NCBI GenBank assembly: GCA_964482955.1
Contig: CAYZZW010000007.1
Span: forward strand, 20,201 to 84,200
DNA from: JAPLSN01 sp964482955
GTDB lineage: Bacteria; Spirochaetota; Spirochaetia; Treponematales; UBA12059
Direction: 5' to 3'
DNA length: 64,000 nucleotides
The notes beneath the pieces were generated by a model, which saw nothing but the letters and a program-made list of their open reading frames with translations, was not told where the DNA came from and did not search any database. The translations under genes were made by a program, and so were the position numbers. Shown piece by piece: positions 1 through 8,600 of this stretch (positions are counted from its first letter, which is position 1; every line of letters starts with the position of its first letter).

Positions 1-1
1 C

Positions 2-271
2 GCCACGGCGGGCGCCGTCGCCGCGTCGGGCACCATCGGCTTCATCGGTCTCATCGGGCCGCACATCGCGCGCGCGTTCGTCGGCGCGGGCAACCGCCGC
101 GCCATTCCGGCGGCCATGCTCGTCGGCGCCCTGCTCGCGGTGGTCGCCGACCTCGCCGCGCGCTCCGTCTTCGCCCCGGTGGAGGTGCCGGTGGGCGCGT
201 TCACCGCCGCCATCGGCGCGCCCTTCTTCCTCTTCAGGATCGTGAAGGCCGCCAAGGGAGGCCCGTCGTGA
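2..271 (+). CDS. Iron/corrinoid ABC transporter permease, BtuC/FecD type (C-terminal fragment)
   Basis: Only the last 89 codons are inside the window. They read through hydrophobic segments ending PFFLFRIVKAAKGGPS. The visible text GTIGFIGLIGPHIAR matches the conserved C-terminal region of FecCD/BtuC inner-membrane permeases, which carry ferric siderophores, haem or cobalamin from a periplasmic binding protein. The stop overlaps the start of the next gene (GTGA), so permease and ATPase are translationally coupled. The downstream cobT suggests a corrinoid substrate; this is inference from context, and an iron-chelate substrate remains possible. Confidence 0.85.
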   Translation, partial: ATAGAVAASGTIGFIGLIGPHIARAFVGAGNRRAIPAAMLVGALLAVVADLAARSVFAPVEVPVGAFTAAIGAPFFLFRIVKAAKGGPS

Positions 272-1074
272 GCGGCGATTCCGGCTTGCGCGCGGTGGAC
301 CTGGCGGTCGGCTACGGCGCGCGCGTCGTGGCGCGGGGCATCGGATTTTGCGCCGAAGGCGGGCGCGTGCTCGCCCTCGTCGGGCCGAACGGCTCGGGCA
401 AGACGACCCTCATCCGCACCCTCGTCGCGCTCATGCGCCCGCTCGAAGGCGATGTGTCGCTCGACGGCAAGGATCCCTTCGCGATGGATCCGCGCGCCCG
501 CGCCGCCCTGGTCGCCTACGTTCCCCAGGCGACGAAGGCGTCGTGGCCGTTCACCGCCCTCGAGACGGTCGTGGCCGGCAGATTCCACGAAGCCGGCTGG
601 TTCGGACGGATCGGCAGGAAGGACCGCGACGCCGCGCTCGAGGCGATGGCTTCCGTCGGCGTCGAGCGTCTGGCGGAACGGCGCGTCGACGAACTCTCCG
701 GAGGCGAGCGGCGGCGCGTCCACATCGCGCGCGCGCTGGCGCAGGGGTCGCGCTACCTCGTGCTCGACGAGCCGGCGGCGCACCTCGATCCCGCGCGGCA
801 GGTCGAGCTCATGGAACTGCTCGCGAAGCTCGCGGACGGCGGCAAGGCCGTGATTCTCAGCATCCACGACGTGAACCTGGCGAGGCGCTACGCGCACGAC
901 GCGGTCCTGCTCCTGCCCGACGGCGTCGCCGTATCGGGCGACGCGACGGACGTGCTGTCGCGCGACAACCTCGAAAACTCGTTCGGGACGTCCTTCGTCC
1001 TCGGACACCACGACGAATACGGACATTTCGCGCTTCCCGTCAGCGAGACGGGGCGCCCCGGGAGAATGCGATGA
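268..1074 (+). CDS. ABC transporter ATP-binding protein, BtuD/FecE type
   Basis: This 268-residue ATPase would energise the permease encoded immediately upstream. Walker A (GPNGSGKTT) is at about residues 39-47, the ABC signature LSGGERRR at about 143-150, Walker B YLVLDEP at about 163-169, and an H-loop histidine in SIHDVN follows. The stretch GRFHEAGWFGRIGRKD is typical of the FecE/BtuD/HmuV group. The GTG start lies inside the permease stop (GTGA). The gene end overlaps the cobT start by 4 bp (ATGA), so permease, ATPase and cobT look like one coupled operon. The cobT linkage favours cobalamin or another corrinoid as substrate, but sequence alone cannot separate this from ferric siderophore uptake. 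Confidence 0.9.
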   Translation: MSGDSGLRAVDLAVGYGARVVARGIGFCAEGGRVLALVGPNGSGKTTLIRTLVALMRPLEGDVSLDGKDPFAMDPRARAALVAYVPQATKASWPFTALETVVAGRFHEAGWFGRIGRKDRDAALEAMASVGVERLAERRVDELSGGERRRVHIARALAQGSRYLVLDEPAAHLDPARQVELMELLAKLADGGKAVILSIHDVNLARRYAHDAVLLLPDGVAVSGDATDVLSRDNLENSFGTSFVLGHHDEYGHFALPVSETGRPGRMR

Positions 1075-2135
1075 ACGCCATCACGGATACCGTGCGAAAG
1101 ATCTCGCCGACCGATCAGAACGCCGCCGCCGCCGCGCGCGCGCGCCAGGATTCCCTCACGAAGCCGCGCGGCAGCCTCGGGCGCCTCGAGGACCTGAGCG
1201 TGCGCATCGCCGGCATCCGAGGCGAAGTCAGGCCCAAGCTCCGGGGCGGCGTCGTCTTCGTGATGGCCGGCGACCACGGCGTCGCCGCGAACGGCGTGAG
1301 CGCGTACCCGCGCGAAGTGACGCCGCAGATGGTGCTTAATTTCCTCTCGGGCGGCGCGACGATCAACGTCCTCTCGCGCTTCGCGAACTGCCGCGTCGCG
1401 GTGACCGATTGCGGCGTGGCGGGCTCGCTCCTGCCGACCGCCGACGGCGACGCGTTCTACGCGCGGAAGATCGCCGACGGCACGGCCGACTTCACGGAGG
1501 GCCCCGCCATGTCGCGCGCCGACGCCGAGCGGGCGGTCGCGATCGGCATCGAGGTGTTCGAGCGGGAGTTCGCGAAGAAACCGTTCGACATCGCGGCGAC
1601 CGGCGACATGGGGATCGGCAACACGACGCCTTCGGCGGCGGTGGTCTCCGTGCTGACCGGCGTGACAGCGCGCGAGGCGACCGGACGCGGCACCGGCATC
1701 GACGACAAGACCTTCGAGCTCAAGGTCGCCGCGATCGAGAAAGGCGTCGCGCTGAACGCGCCCGACCGCCGCGACGGCATCGACGTTCTCGCGAAGGTGG
1801 GCGGCTTCGAGATCGGAGCCATCGCGGGCGTGTGCCTCGCGGCGGCGGCGCGAAAGATCCCCGTCGTCGTCGACGGCTTCATCTCGACGGCCGGCGCCCT
1901 CGTGGCGCGCTCCGTCGCCCCGCTCTGCGCCGAGTACATGATCGCGTCCCACAAGTCCGCCGAGAGCGGCCACCGCGCGGCCCTTGCCAGCCTCGGCCTC
2001 GAGCCGCTCCTCGACCTCGGCCTCCGCCTCGGCGAAGGCACGGGCGCCGCCCTCGCGGTCGCGCTCTGCGACGCCGCCTGCCGCGCCCTCGACGAGACCG
2101 CCACCTTCGGCGAAGCGAACGTCAGCGACAAGTGA
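1071..2135 (+). CDS. cobT: Nicotinate-nucleotide--dimethylbenzimidazole phosphoribosyltransferase
   Basis: CobT makes alpha-ribazole phosphate from nicotinate mononucleotide and dimethylbenzimidazole, activating the lower ligand for cobamide assembly. The 354-residue product has the family length. It carries the early motif TKPRGSLGRLE, the phrase MAGDHGVAANGVSAYP, TGDMGIGNTTPS, and a C-terminal GEGTGAA whose glutamate (about residue 322) corresponds to the catalytic base. The open frame extends 241 codons further upstream, but that part is antisense-quality arginine-rich text. The ATG at 1071, overlapping the ATPase stop, gives the family N-terminus. Position behind a BtuCD-like transporter suggests import plus remodelling of corrinoids rather than de novo synthesis; no other cob genes are visible. 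Confidence 0.95.
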   Translation: MNAITDTVRKISPTDQNAAAAARARQDSLTKPRGSLGRLEDLSVRIAGIRGEVRPKLRGGVVFVMAGDHGVAANGVSAYPREVTPQMVLNFLSGGATINVLSRFANCRVAVTDCGVAGSLLPTADGDAFYARKIADGTADFTEGPAMSRADAERAVAIGIEVFEREFAKKPFDIAATGDMGIGNTTPSAAVVSVLTGVTAREATGRGTGIDDKTFELKVAAIEKGVALNAPDRRDGIDVLAKVGGFEIGAIAGVCLAAAARKIPVVVDGFISTAGALVARSVAPLCAEYMIASHKSAESGHRAALASLGLEPLLDLGLRLGEGTGAALAVALCDAACRALDETATFGEANVSDK

Positions 2136-2193
2136 CGCCGCTCCGGCTGGCGGGGCGGTCGCGCCGGTTTCCTCGTATTTTCCGGGAAAAGGC

Positions 2194-2222
2194 TTGAATT
2201 TCGCTACCAAAAAGCGGACTAT
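2194..2222 (+). promoter_or_regulatory. Candidate sigma-70-type promoter of the propeller lipoprotein
   Basis: TTGAAT at 2194-2199 and GACTAT at 2217-2222 are separated by 17 bp. An SD sequence (GGAGGA, 2235-2240) and ATG at 2245 follow. The -10 is imperfect, so this is a candidate only. Confidence 0.4.
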
Positions 2223-2244
2223 CGCCCGGTTTACGGAGGATCCC

Positions 2245-3144
2245 ATGAACAAGCGCTTTTGGGCGGCCATGACCGCCCTTGCCCTTGCCCTCGCCCTGGC
2301 CGCCGCGTCGTGCTCGAACGCGGACGTCGGATTCCTGGATGGTCCGAACGCCTACCTCGGCATGAAGAAGCCCGGCAACAAGCCGGTGGTCTTCGCGCCG
2401 GGGCTCGTCTCGACGCCCCGCCGCCAGGAAGTCACCATCGCGTTCTCGCCCGACGGTACGATGTGCGTGTTTACCGTCGGCTCCTGGCCGGACAATTCGG
2501 TCCTCTTCTCCGAGTTCAAGGACGGCTCGTGGACGCCGCCGGCCAAGATCGGCTTCAGCGAAGGCAGGCTGGCCCTGGAAGCGTCCTTCTCGCCGGACGG
2601 CACGCGCATCTACTTCTGCTCGTCGGAGAAACGGGGCGGCATGGGGTCGGCGGATTTGTGGTATGTCGAGCGCCAGGGAAGCGGCTGGGGCGATATCGTC
2701 AACCTGGGATCGTCGGTCAACACCGAAAACGACGAATTCCATCCCAGCGTCGTCGCCGACGGGTCCGTCTACTTCACCGATTACCAGGGCAACGTCGCCG
2801 TCTGCCGCTTCGGGAACGGCCGGTACGCGGAGCGGGTCGTGCTGCCCGCGCCTGTCAACCTGGCCGACGTGCGGAGCTGGAACGACCCGTACGTGAGCCC
2901 CGACGAGAGCCTGATGTTCATCAAGTCGCAGCGGCCGGGCGGGGCCGGCATGGTCGACGCCTTCGTGTCCTTCCGGAACGCGGACGGCACCTGGGGCGAG
3001 CCCAGGAATCTGGGAAAGCCCTTCAACACGTCGGGAATGGAAGCGTCGCCCGACCTGAGTCCGGACGGCAAGTACGTGTTTTACGCGATCGACGGGGACA
3101 TCTACTGGGTCAAGTCCGACTTCCTCAAGAAGCTGAAACGCTGA
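2245..3144 (+). CDS. Secreted PD40/TolB-like beta-propeller lipoprotein
   Basis: A 299-residue lipoprotein of unknown function. The ATG at 2245 has a GGAGGA SD 4 bp upstream and begins a classical signal sequence ending in a lipobox-like AAASC (Cys about residue 23). The mature part contains several PD40-type blades: FSPDGTMCVF, FSPDGTRIYF, VSPDESLMFI, LSPDGKYVFY. These match the WD40-like repeats of TolB-type propellers, which in this context probably bind a protein or glycan at the cell envelope. It stands alone between cobT and a repeat-filled gap. The frame is open back to 1984, but upstream codons lie inside cobT in another frame and are not needed. Confidence 0.8.
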   Translation: MNKRFWAAMTALALALALAAASCSNADVGFLDGPNAYLGMKKPGNKPVVFAPGLVSTPRRQEVTIAFSPDGTMCVFTVGSWPDNSVLFSEFKDGSWTPPAKIGFSEGRLALEASFSPDGTRIYFCSSEKRGGMGSADLWYVERQGSGWGDIVNLGSSVNTENDEFHPSVVADGSVYFTDYQGNVAVCRFGNGRYAERVVLPAPVNLADVRSWNDPYVSPDESLMFIKSQRPGGAGMVDAFVSFRNADGTWGEPRNLGKPFNTSGMEASPDLSPDGKYVFYAIDGDIYWVKSDFLKKLKR

Positions 3145-3345
3145 TACCCCGTCGCCCGATGACGAACCGAATGCGACCGCCGGCTGTGCTTCGGCTTTTT
3201 GTCTTCTAGCTGACCGCATTCCCCTGCGGCGCAAAGCACCGATCCGCCGCCCGCATTGCAGCCCTCTGACCGTCGTGCGGCGCGACCAGGGACATCCGGC
3301 ACCCGATGACGAACAGAATGTGACCGCCTGGTTGGATTCGCCTAG
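3145..3345. repeat. Degenerate family A repeat fragments
   Basis: Two diverged copies of the family A outer left arm are seen (ATGACGAACCGAATGCGACC near 3160 and a variant near 3305-3325), each followed by CGCC and an unpaired continuation. A weak hairpin plus TTTTT near 3178-3202 may terminate the lipoprotein mRNA. No gene is seen here. Confidence 0.5.
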
Positions 3346-3348
3346 TCG

Positions 3349-3575
3349 GTCCTTAACCGAAAAAAGTCTTCCTCAATTCATTGACCTGGCTGCCGTTGTG
3401 CGGCCTTACTAGGGAAAGGTGGTGAAAGTTCATCAGATGGTATGCGACGGGTCGGGTGGCGTAAAAAAAGCATGGTGTCGTGAGGTACTCCGAATGATAC
3501 CATGCTTTTTTTAGCGACAGGACCCGACCTATACGGTCTATACGAAATCGCCGCACCTTTCTGTGTGGCTTCATC
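3349..3575. repeat. Family A palindromic repeat with an oligo-A/T central stem
   Basis: The outer flanks read GTGCGGCCTTACTAGGG on the left and CGCCGCACC on the right, as in other family A copies. The middle arms (GGTCGGGT / ACCCGACC-like) enclose an entirely different central stem, 3463-3512. The same left flank recurs near 36900 and 36990. Confidence 0.7.
3463..3512. terminator. Candidate bidirectional terminator hairpin
   Basis: Arms 3463-3479 and 3496-3512 pair over 16 of 17 positions around a 16-base loop. Each strand's transcript would end in GCATGG-type stem bases followed by seven U residues. It lies between the 3' ends of the + strand lipoprotein and the minus-strand acyl-CoA ligase, the ideal place for a shared terminator. 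Confidence 0.6.
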
Positions 3576-3589
3576 GACGACTCCAGTTC

Positions 3590-3705
3590 CCCAATCGTGG
3601 AACGCGTCGTTGTTTTGCGAGTACTCTCGCCTATTCGTCGCGGGTACTTGTATGCCCCAGCCCCCGGTTAATCCGGTTCAACTTAAGTTCGCCGCGCCTT
3701 CCCGA
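3590..3705. repeat. Family A half-element
   Basis: This copy begins with GTTGTTTTGCGAGTACTC and carries only the right side: inner hairpin GCGAG-TACT-CTCGC, then TATTCGTCGCGGGTACTTG, TATGCCCC and the outer CGCCGCGCC. A near-identical half-element lies at 37250-37370. Both follow a full element in the same order. Confidence 0.65.
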
Positions 3706-3748
3706 ATCGCTTCGATGACGATCCACGCGCTCCGAAGCGAGCAGCGGT

Positions 3749-5395
3749 TTACTGCTTCTTTTTGCCGTAGAGGAAGCGCCTGATGCTCTGCTTGGGCGTC
3801 TTCTCGAACGGCTCGCGCTGGAGGACGACCTTCGTGATGCGGCTGAAGGCGGCCAGCTTGGCGTTGGCTTCCTTGCGGACGCGCTCGAGGAGGTCGCCCG
3901 CGCGGCCTTCGTAGATCTTCCACTCGTCCTTGATGGCGTCGCCGAGGACGTCCATGATCTCCGGCTTGAGCTGGACCAGGGCGACGAGCCCGGCCTCGTC
4001 CTGGTAGACGACCGATTCGAGCACGAGTTCGTGCTGGTTCAAGACGGCTTCCACTTCCTCCGGGTAGATGTTCTCGCCGGAGGCGCCGAGTATCAGGCTC
4101 TTGAGGCGGCCGCGGATGAAGAGCCGCCCCTTGTCGTCGATGGTCCCGAGGTCGCCCGTGCGGAACCAGCCGTCTTCCGTGAAGGCTTCGCGCGTCAGGG
4201 CGTCTTCCTTCCAGTAGCCGCGCATGACGTTGGGACCGCGGACCTGGATTTCGCCTTCGCCCGTGTCCGGCTTCGGGTCGGCGATGCGGATGTCGACGCC
4301 GCGCATGGCGGGGCCGGTCGATCTGGGAAAGGTCTTGAAGGGCGCGGAACCGGCGACCATGGGCGAGGTCTCGGTGAGACCGTAGCCGATGGCGTAGGGA
4401 AACTTGATCCGGGCCAGGAAGGCTTCGACGTCGGGAGCCAGCGGAGCCCCGCCCACGCCGAAAAACCTGAGGCGGCCGCCGAACACCTTCGCGAGCTTGA
4501 TGCCGGCGATGCGCTCGAGGATGCCGCGGAAGAGCGGAGAGGCGTACAGCTTCATCGCCTCGAGCTTGGGGAGCACGGACGACCTGATGATCTTCTCGAT
4601 GACGAGGGGTACGGACAGCATGATGGTGGGCCGCACCTTCGCCAGGGCCGGGAGCAGGGCCGACGCCGAGGGCGGCCGGTCCAGGTAGCAGACGCGGGCG
4701 CCCTGCAGGATCATGAGGACGAGGCCGAGCGTGCATTCGTAGGTGTGTGCCAGGGGGAGGATCGAAAGGCAGACGTCGCTCGGCTTGATGACGATGATGC
4801 TCCGGTTCGCCCAGGCGTCCCAGGCGATGTTCCGGTGCGTGAGCATGACGCCCTTCGAAAAGCCGGTGGTGCCGCTCGTGTAGATGATGGCGGCCAGGTC
4901 GTCCTCCGAGCGCTCGGGGAAGAGTTCGGCGGTCTGGGCGCCCGGATCGGCGGCGTCGGCCAGGTCCTCGAGGCGGAGGACCGCGGGCGCCGGCCCGTTC
5001 ATCGCCTTGAACGCCTCGCGGAGCTTGGGTTCGAGCTTTTGCGACACGAAGACGGCCTTGGAGCCGGAGTGTTCGAGGATGTTGGCGATCTGCGCGGCGC
5101 CGAAATCCACCATGATGGGCACGACCGTGAAGCCGGCGGCCGTCGCGCCGAAGTACGCCATGCCCCACTCGGGGCGGTTTTCGGAGAGGATGGCTGCCCG
5201 ATCGCCCGGTTCGCCTTCCTTCGCCGGGGACAGACCACCGGTTTTGAGCAGGGACGCCGCCGCGGCGGCCCGGGAGGCGAACTCCGCGTAAGTCCAGGAG
5301 CGGCCGTCGATCCAGGAGATCGCGAGGCCGTCGGAAAAGGCTTCCTTGCTCTGAAGGAGGATGTCGCGGAGCGTGAAGCGTCTGGGTTCGTACAC
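3749..5395 (-). CDS. Long-chain acyl-CoA synthetase (AMP-binding)
   Basis: A 548-residue ANL-superfamily enzyme expected to adenylate a fatty acid and transfer it to CoA. The P-loop-like YTSGTTGFSKG is at about residues 172-182, GYGLTETSP near 360, and WFRTGDLG near 440. A C-terminal lysine region (EKTPKQSIRRF) carries the final adenylation lysine. The open frame runs to 5782, but the first in-frame start fitting the family N-terminus (VYEPRRFTLRDIL) is GTG at 5395, with no good SD. A possible promoter lies about 110 bp upstream. It is divergent from the giant surface-protein gene. Acyl-ACP synthetase activity cannot be excluded. Confidence 0.9.
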   Translation of the reverse strand: MYEPRRFTLRDILLQSKEAFSDGLAISWIDGRSWTYAEFASRAAAAASLLKTGGLSPAKEGEPGDRAAILSENRPEWGMAYFGATAAGFTVVPIMVDFGAAQIANILEHSGSKAVFVSQKLEPKLREAFKAMNGPAPAVLRLEDLADAADPGAQTAELFPERSEDDLAAIIYTSGTTGFSKGVMLTHRNIAWDAWANRSIIVIKPSDVCLSILPLAHTYECTLGLVLMILQGARVCYLDRPPSASALLPALAKVRPTIMLSVPLVIEKIIRSSVLPKLEAMKLYASPLFRGILERIAGIKLAKVFGGRLRFFGVGGAPLAPDVEAFLARIKFPYAIGYGLTETSPMVAGSAPFKTFPRSTGPAMRGVDIRIADPKPDTGEGEIQVRGPNVMRGYWKEDALTREAFTEDGWFRTGDLGTIDDKGRLFIRGRLKSLILGASGENIYPEEVEAVLNQHELVLESVVYQDEAGLVALVQLKPEIMDVLGDAIKDEWKIYEGRAGDLLERVRKEANAKLAAFSRITKVVLQREPFEKTPKQSIRRFLYGKKKQ

Positions 5396-5586
5396 GAGGG
5401 GCCACCAGGATGTCGGCGGAACGCCGGGATGGGGTCGGCGCGCGGTAAAGGCGGACCGACGGCGGGAAGCGGACTCCCCGGGTACAAGATACCGAAATCG
5501 CGAGCATAGTCGCAGGTTTTTCCCCGTTTCACAAGCGGGGACCGCTCCGGCGCCCGGTCCGGTGGAAAGCCGTCGGGTTTGAGGTG

Positions 5587-5592
5587 TATAAT
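5587..5592 (+). promoter_or_regulatory. -10 element of the giant surface-protein gene
   Basis: A perfect TATAAT lies 23 bp before the ATG at 5616, with an SD (GAGGAG, about 5602-5607) between. Only a weak -35 (TGGAAA, 5563-5568) is seen. Confidence 0.55.
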
Positions 5593-5615
5593 GGTAGGAA
5601 CGAGGAGCCCGCCCC

Positions 5616-8600
5616 ATGCTTAGAGCGACCCCGACCAGCGAACATCCCCGATCGGCCGGAGCACACGGACGGCGCCTTGCCGTGTCCGGACGGCAGTGCC
5701 GGATATCGGCGCTGCGGCTGGCCGCGCTGGTCGGGATCCTGGCCGCGAGCGGAGCGGCGGCCGGCTGGGGCCAGAGTCCCACCCGCTATCCCAGGCAGCC
5801 GAGCGGTTTCGTCGAACTGACCGCGACAACCCAAAGCTGGCTCGGCAACGCCAATACCACCGGTTCGGGCGACCTGGATCGGGTGAACGTCATCTTTTTC
5901 GAGATACCCTCGTCGGTGACCTCGGACCTGTACTTCGCGGTCAAGGATCCGGGCGCCAACGGCACCATCTTCCCCGACTACAACAATTTCGCCTCCGGCG
6001 ATCCCTCCACCACCTTCACGCTCATCGGCGGCCAGTACGCGTTGACCGGTTCGACCGCGCGCGAACGGCTGTACGCCACGACGAGCCAGGCGTACCAGGG
6101 CGATACGCTCGGTTCCATCTCGAGGACCAACGAAGTCGACGCGGGCGACGGCTGGGTGTATTTCGGCGGGGTCAATCCGGCGCTCGGCGAGCTCGTCGGC
6201 AACAAGCGCTATTTCAAGATCGTCGTAGAGGTCGGCAGCACGGCGGGATCCATCTACAAGAACGGCTACCAGGTCGACGTGTCGTATTCGGGGTCCGGCG
6301 TCCCGACCGGCGTCGCGGGCGGCTTGAGCTTCACGTACGGCGCGTGCCTCATCCTCCAGGACCGCGCCGCGGCGCCCGGATCCGCGAACTGGATGTTCTA
6401 TCCGTTCGTTCCGGATACGGCGGCGGACGCGAATTACGTCTTCTTCCACAATTACGATTTCGACGATACCGGCCTGAGTCCCAACGTCACCCTGCGCGAG
6501 CTCAAGAAGACGCAGGCGACCCTGGTTCCCGGCGCCGCGGCCGACACGCAGGCGTCTGCGTCCGGGGACAGCGCGACGATCTCGACCGGGATACAGGTCG
6601 CGAGCGCGGCCACGGAGGCGAACGGCACCTGGCGCTACGACATCTATGAAGGCAACGTCTCGATCACGGGCACGAACCTCGCGGAAGTGTGGTTCACGTT
6701 CTCGACCGACGGCACGGCGAGCGCCGACGACGCGATCGTGCGCGCCTACTCGGGGTATTACGCGCCCGCTCCCGCCGACCACGTCGGCATCTCCCCGGCG
6801 TCCCGCACCGTCATCACGGGATCGAATGCCGTTTACACCCTCCAGGTTCTCGACGCGTCCGGGAACCCCGTGCCGTACGCGCGCGCTGTCACCGTTACCG
6901 TGACGGCGCCGGCCACCATCAACGCCACCGGTCTCCAGTCGACGGTCGTCAACACCGATTCGAACGGCTATGCGTCCTTTTACGTGACGAGCGGGTCGCC
7001 GACCGTGGCGCTCGACATCACCCTCGCGACGGCCTGGGGGACCGGAACCGACGGCCAGGCGACCGTGCAGTTCGTCGACGACCCCGCCCCGACCATCGCC
7101 ATGGCGAGCCACCTCACCTATACCGAGGGTGGCGGCGATACGCTGATCCCGACCATCACCATCGCGGACTCGGGACCGCTCCCGGGAAGCATCGATGAGT
7201 CTAAGGACATCCGAATACGCTTTTCCTCGAGTCTCACCGCCGCGTTCGTCACGCCTCCGGCTCCCGTGTATGGCGGAACCGCGGGTGCGGTCCAATCCAC
7301 GATCATGGAGGGCTCCACGCTGCTGATACAACTGAGCCCAGGTTACGTGATGGGCGATCTCACCACCATCGGCAACCTCTTCATCAGTTCCGTCGGGGAC
7401 GCGCCGTCCTCGGGGCGGCTCGAGATGTCGGTGAACGGAGCGGGCGGGCCGTGGATCCCGTGCGACAAGCTCATCACCATACTTGATCCCAATCCGCCGT
7501 ACATCTGGACCGGCGCCAATTCGAGTTCGTGGAGCGATACCCTCAATTGGAACCCGAACGGCGATCCCAACTCGACGACGGCGAACGTCGTCATCCCCGT
7601 CGCGGCGAGCGGCAGGTATCCGGTGCTGGCCGCGAACAGGACCGTCAAGAACATCACGATCTATTCCGGGGCGCCCTCGCTCACCCTGGGGAACTTCAAC
7701 CTGACGATCGCCGCGGGCGGCAGCCTCCAGAACGCCGGCACCATCGTCCTGAACGGCACGGGCCGTCCGAGCGTCGGTGACGCCGATTCGGGTACCGTAC
7801 GCTACACGTCGGCCGCGGGCGGGTCCGTCGCCGATTTCGGAACGGCTGATTATTACGACCTCGAGCTCTCGCCGGCCGCCGCCGCGACGTTCACCGTCGG
7901 GAATCCGCTCACGGTGGCCAACAACCTGACCGTAGGCGCGAACGCGACGCTCGAGCTCGCGTCGAACGGCCTGTCGGTCGACGGCGTCGTATCGAACGCC
8001 GGAGTCGTACGGCTGACCGGCGTCGCGGCGCAGACGATCGCGCTCGCGAACGGCAACGATACCGATACGGGCACCTGGAACTATACGGAAGCGGCAGCGG
8101 CCGTTTCCATCCGCGATTTTTCGGGGGCCACCGATTACTGCAACCTGACCGTGAGCGGCGCCTCGGCGCTGTTCGCGACGCCCGGATCCATCGGCCTCGG
8201 GGGCAACTACGTCCAGACCGCCGGCACGGTGACGCTCGCCGGCGATTTGACCGTGGCCGGCACGAAGACCGTATCCTCTGGAACCGTTTTGGACGTGTCG
8301 ACGCACTCGGTGCTCGGGACGAACGGCTTCACGAACAACGGCACGGTGCGAATCTCGGGCGGCGGACAGACGATCGCGGGAACCAAGACGAACGGCAATC
8401 CTTCGATAGTGGAGTACTACGGCGCGGGAGCCGGCATGGCCTGGGGAGGCTCGTACCATCACCTGACGCTCGCCGGCTCGGGCACGTTCCCCGCGGGCGG
8501 CGCGATCGACGTCAACGGGAATCTGGCGCTGACGGGCGGACAGCTTTCCATGACGACCAACGACCTGACGGTGGCCGGTTCGATCACCCGCGGAACGGGG

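Noticed and set aside
2136..2244. Cobalamin riboswitch near cobT
   Set aside because: The 109 bp between cobT and the next gene hold a promoter candidate but no B12-box-like sequence; the operon's 5' end is outside the window.
888..2270. Long minus-strand open frame opposite the ATPase and cobT
   Set aside because: Arginine/glutamate-rich shadow of high-G+C codons; no motif, and both genes on the + strand are certain.
4031..5509. 492-codon + strand frame opposite the acyl-CoA ligase
   Set aside because: Antisense of a clear AMP-binding enzyme; low-complexity D/G/A/R text and no start signal.
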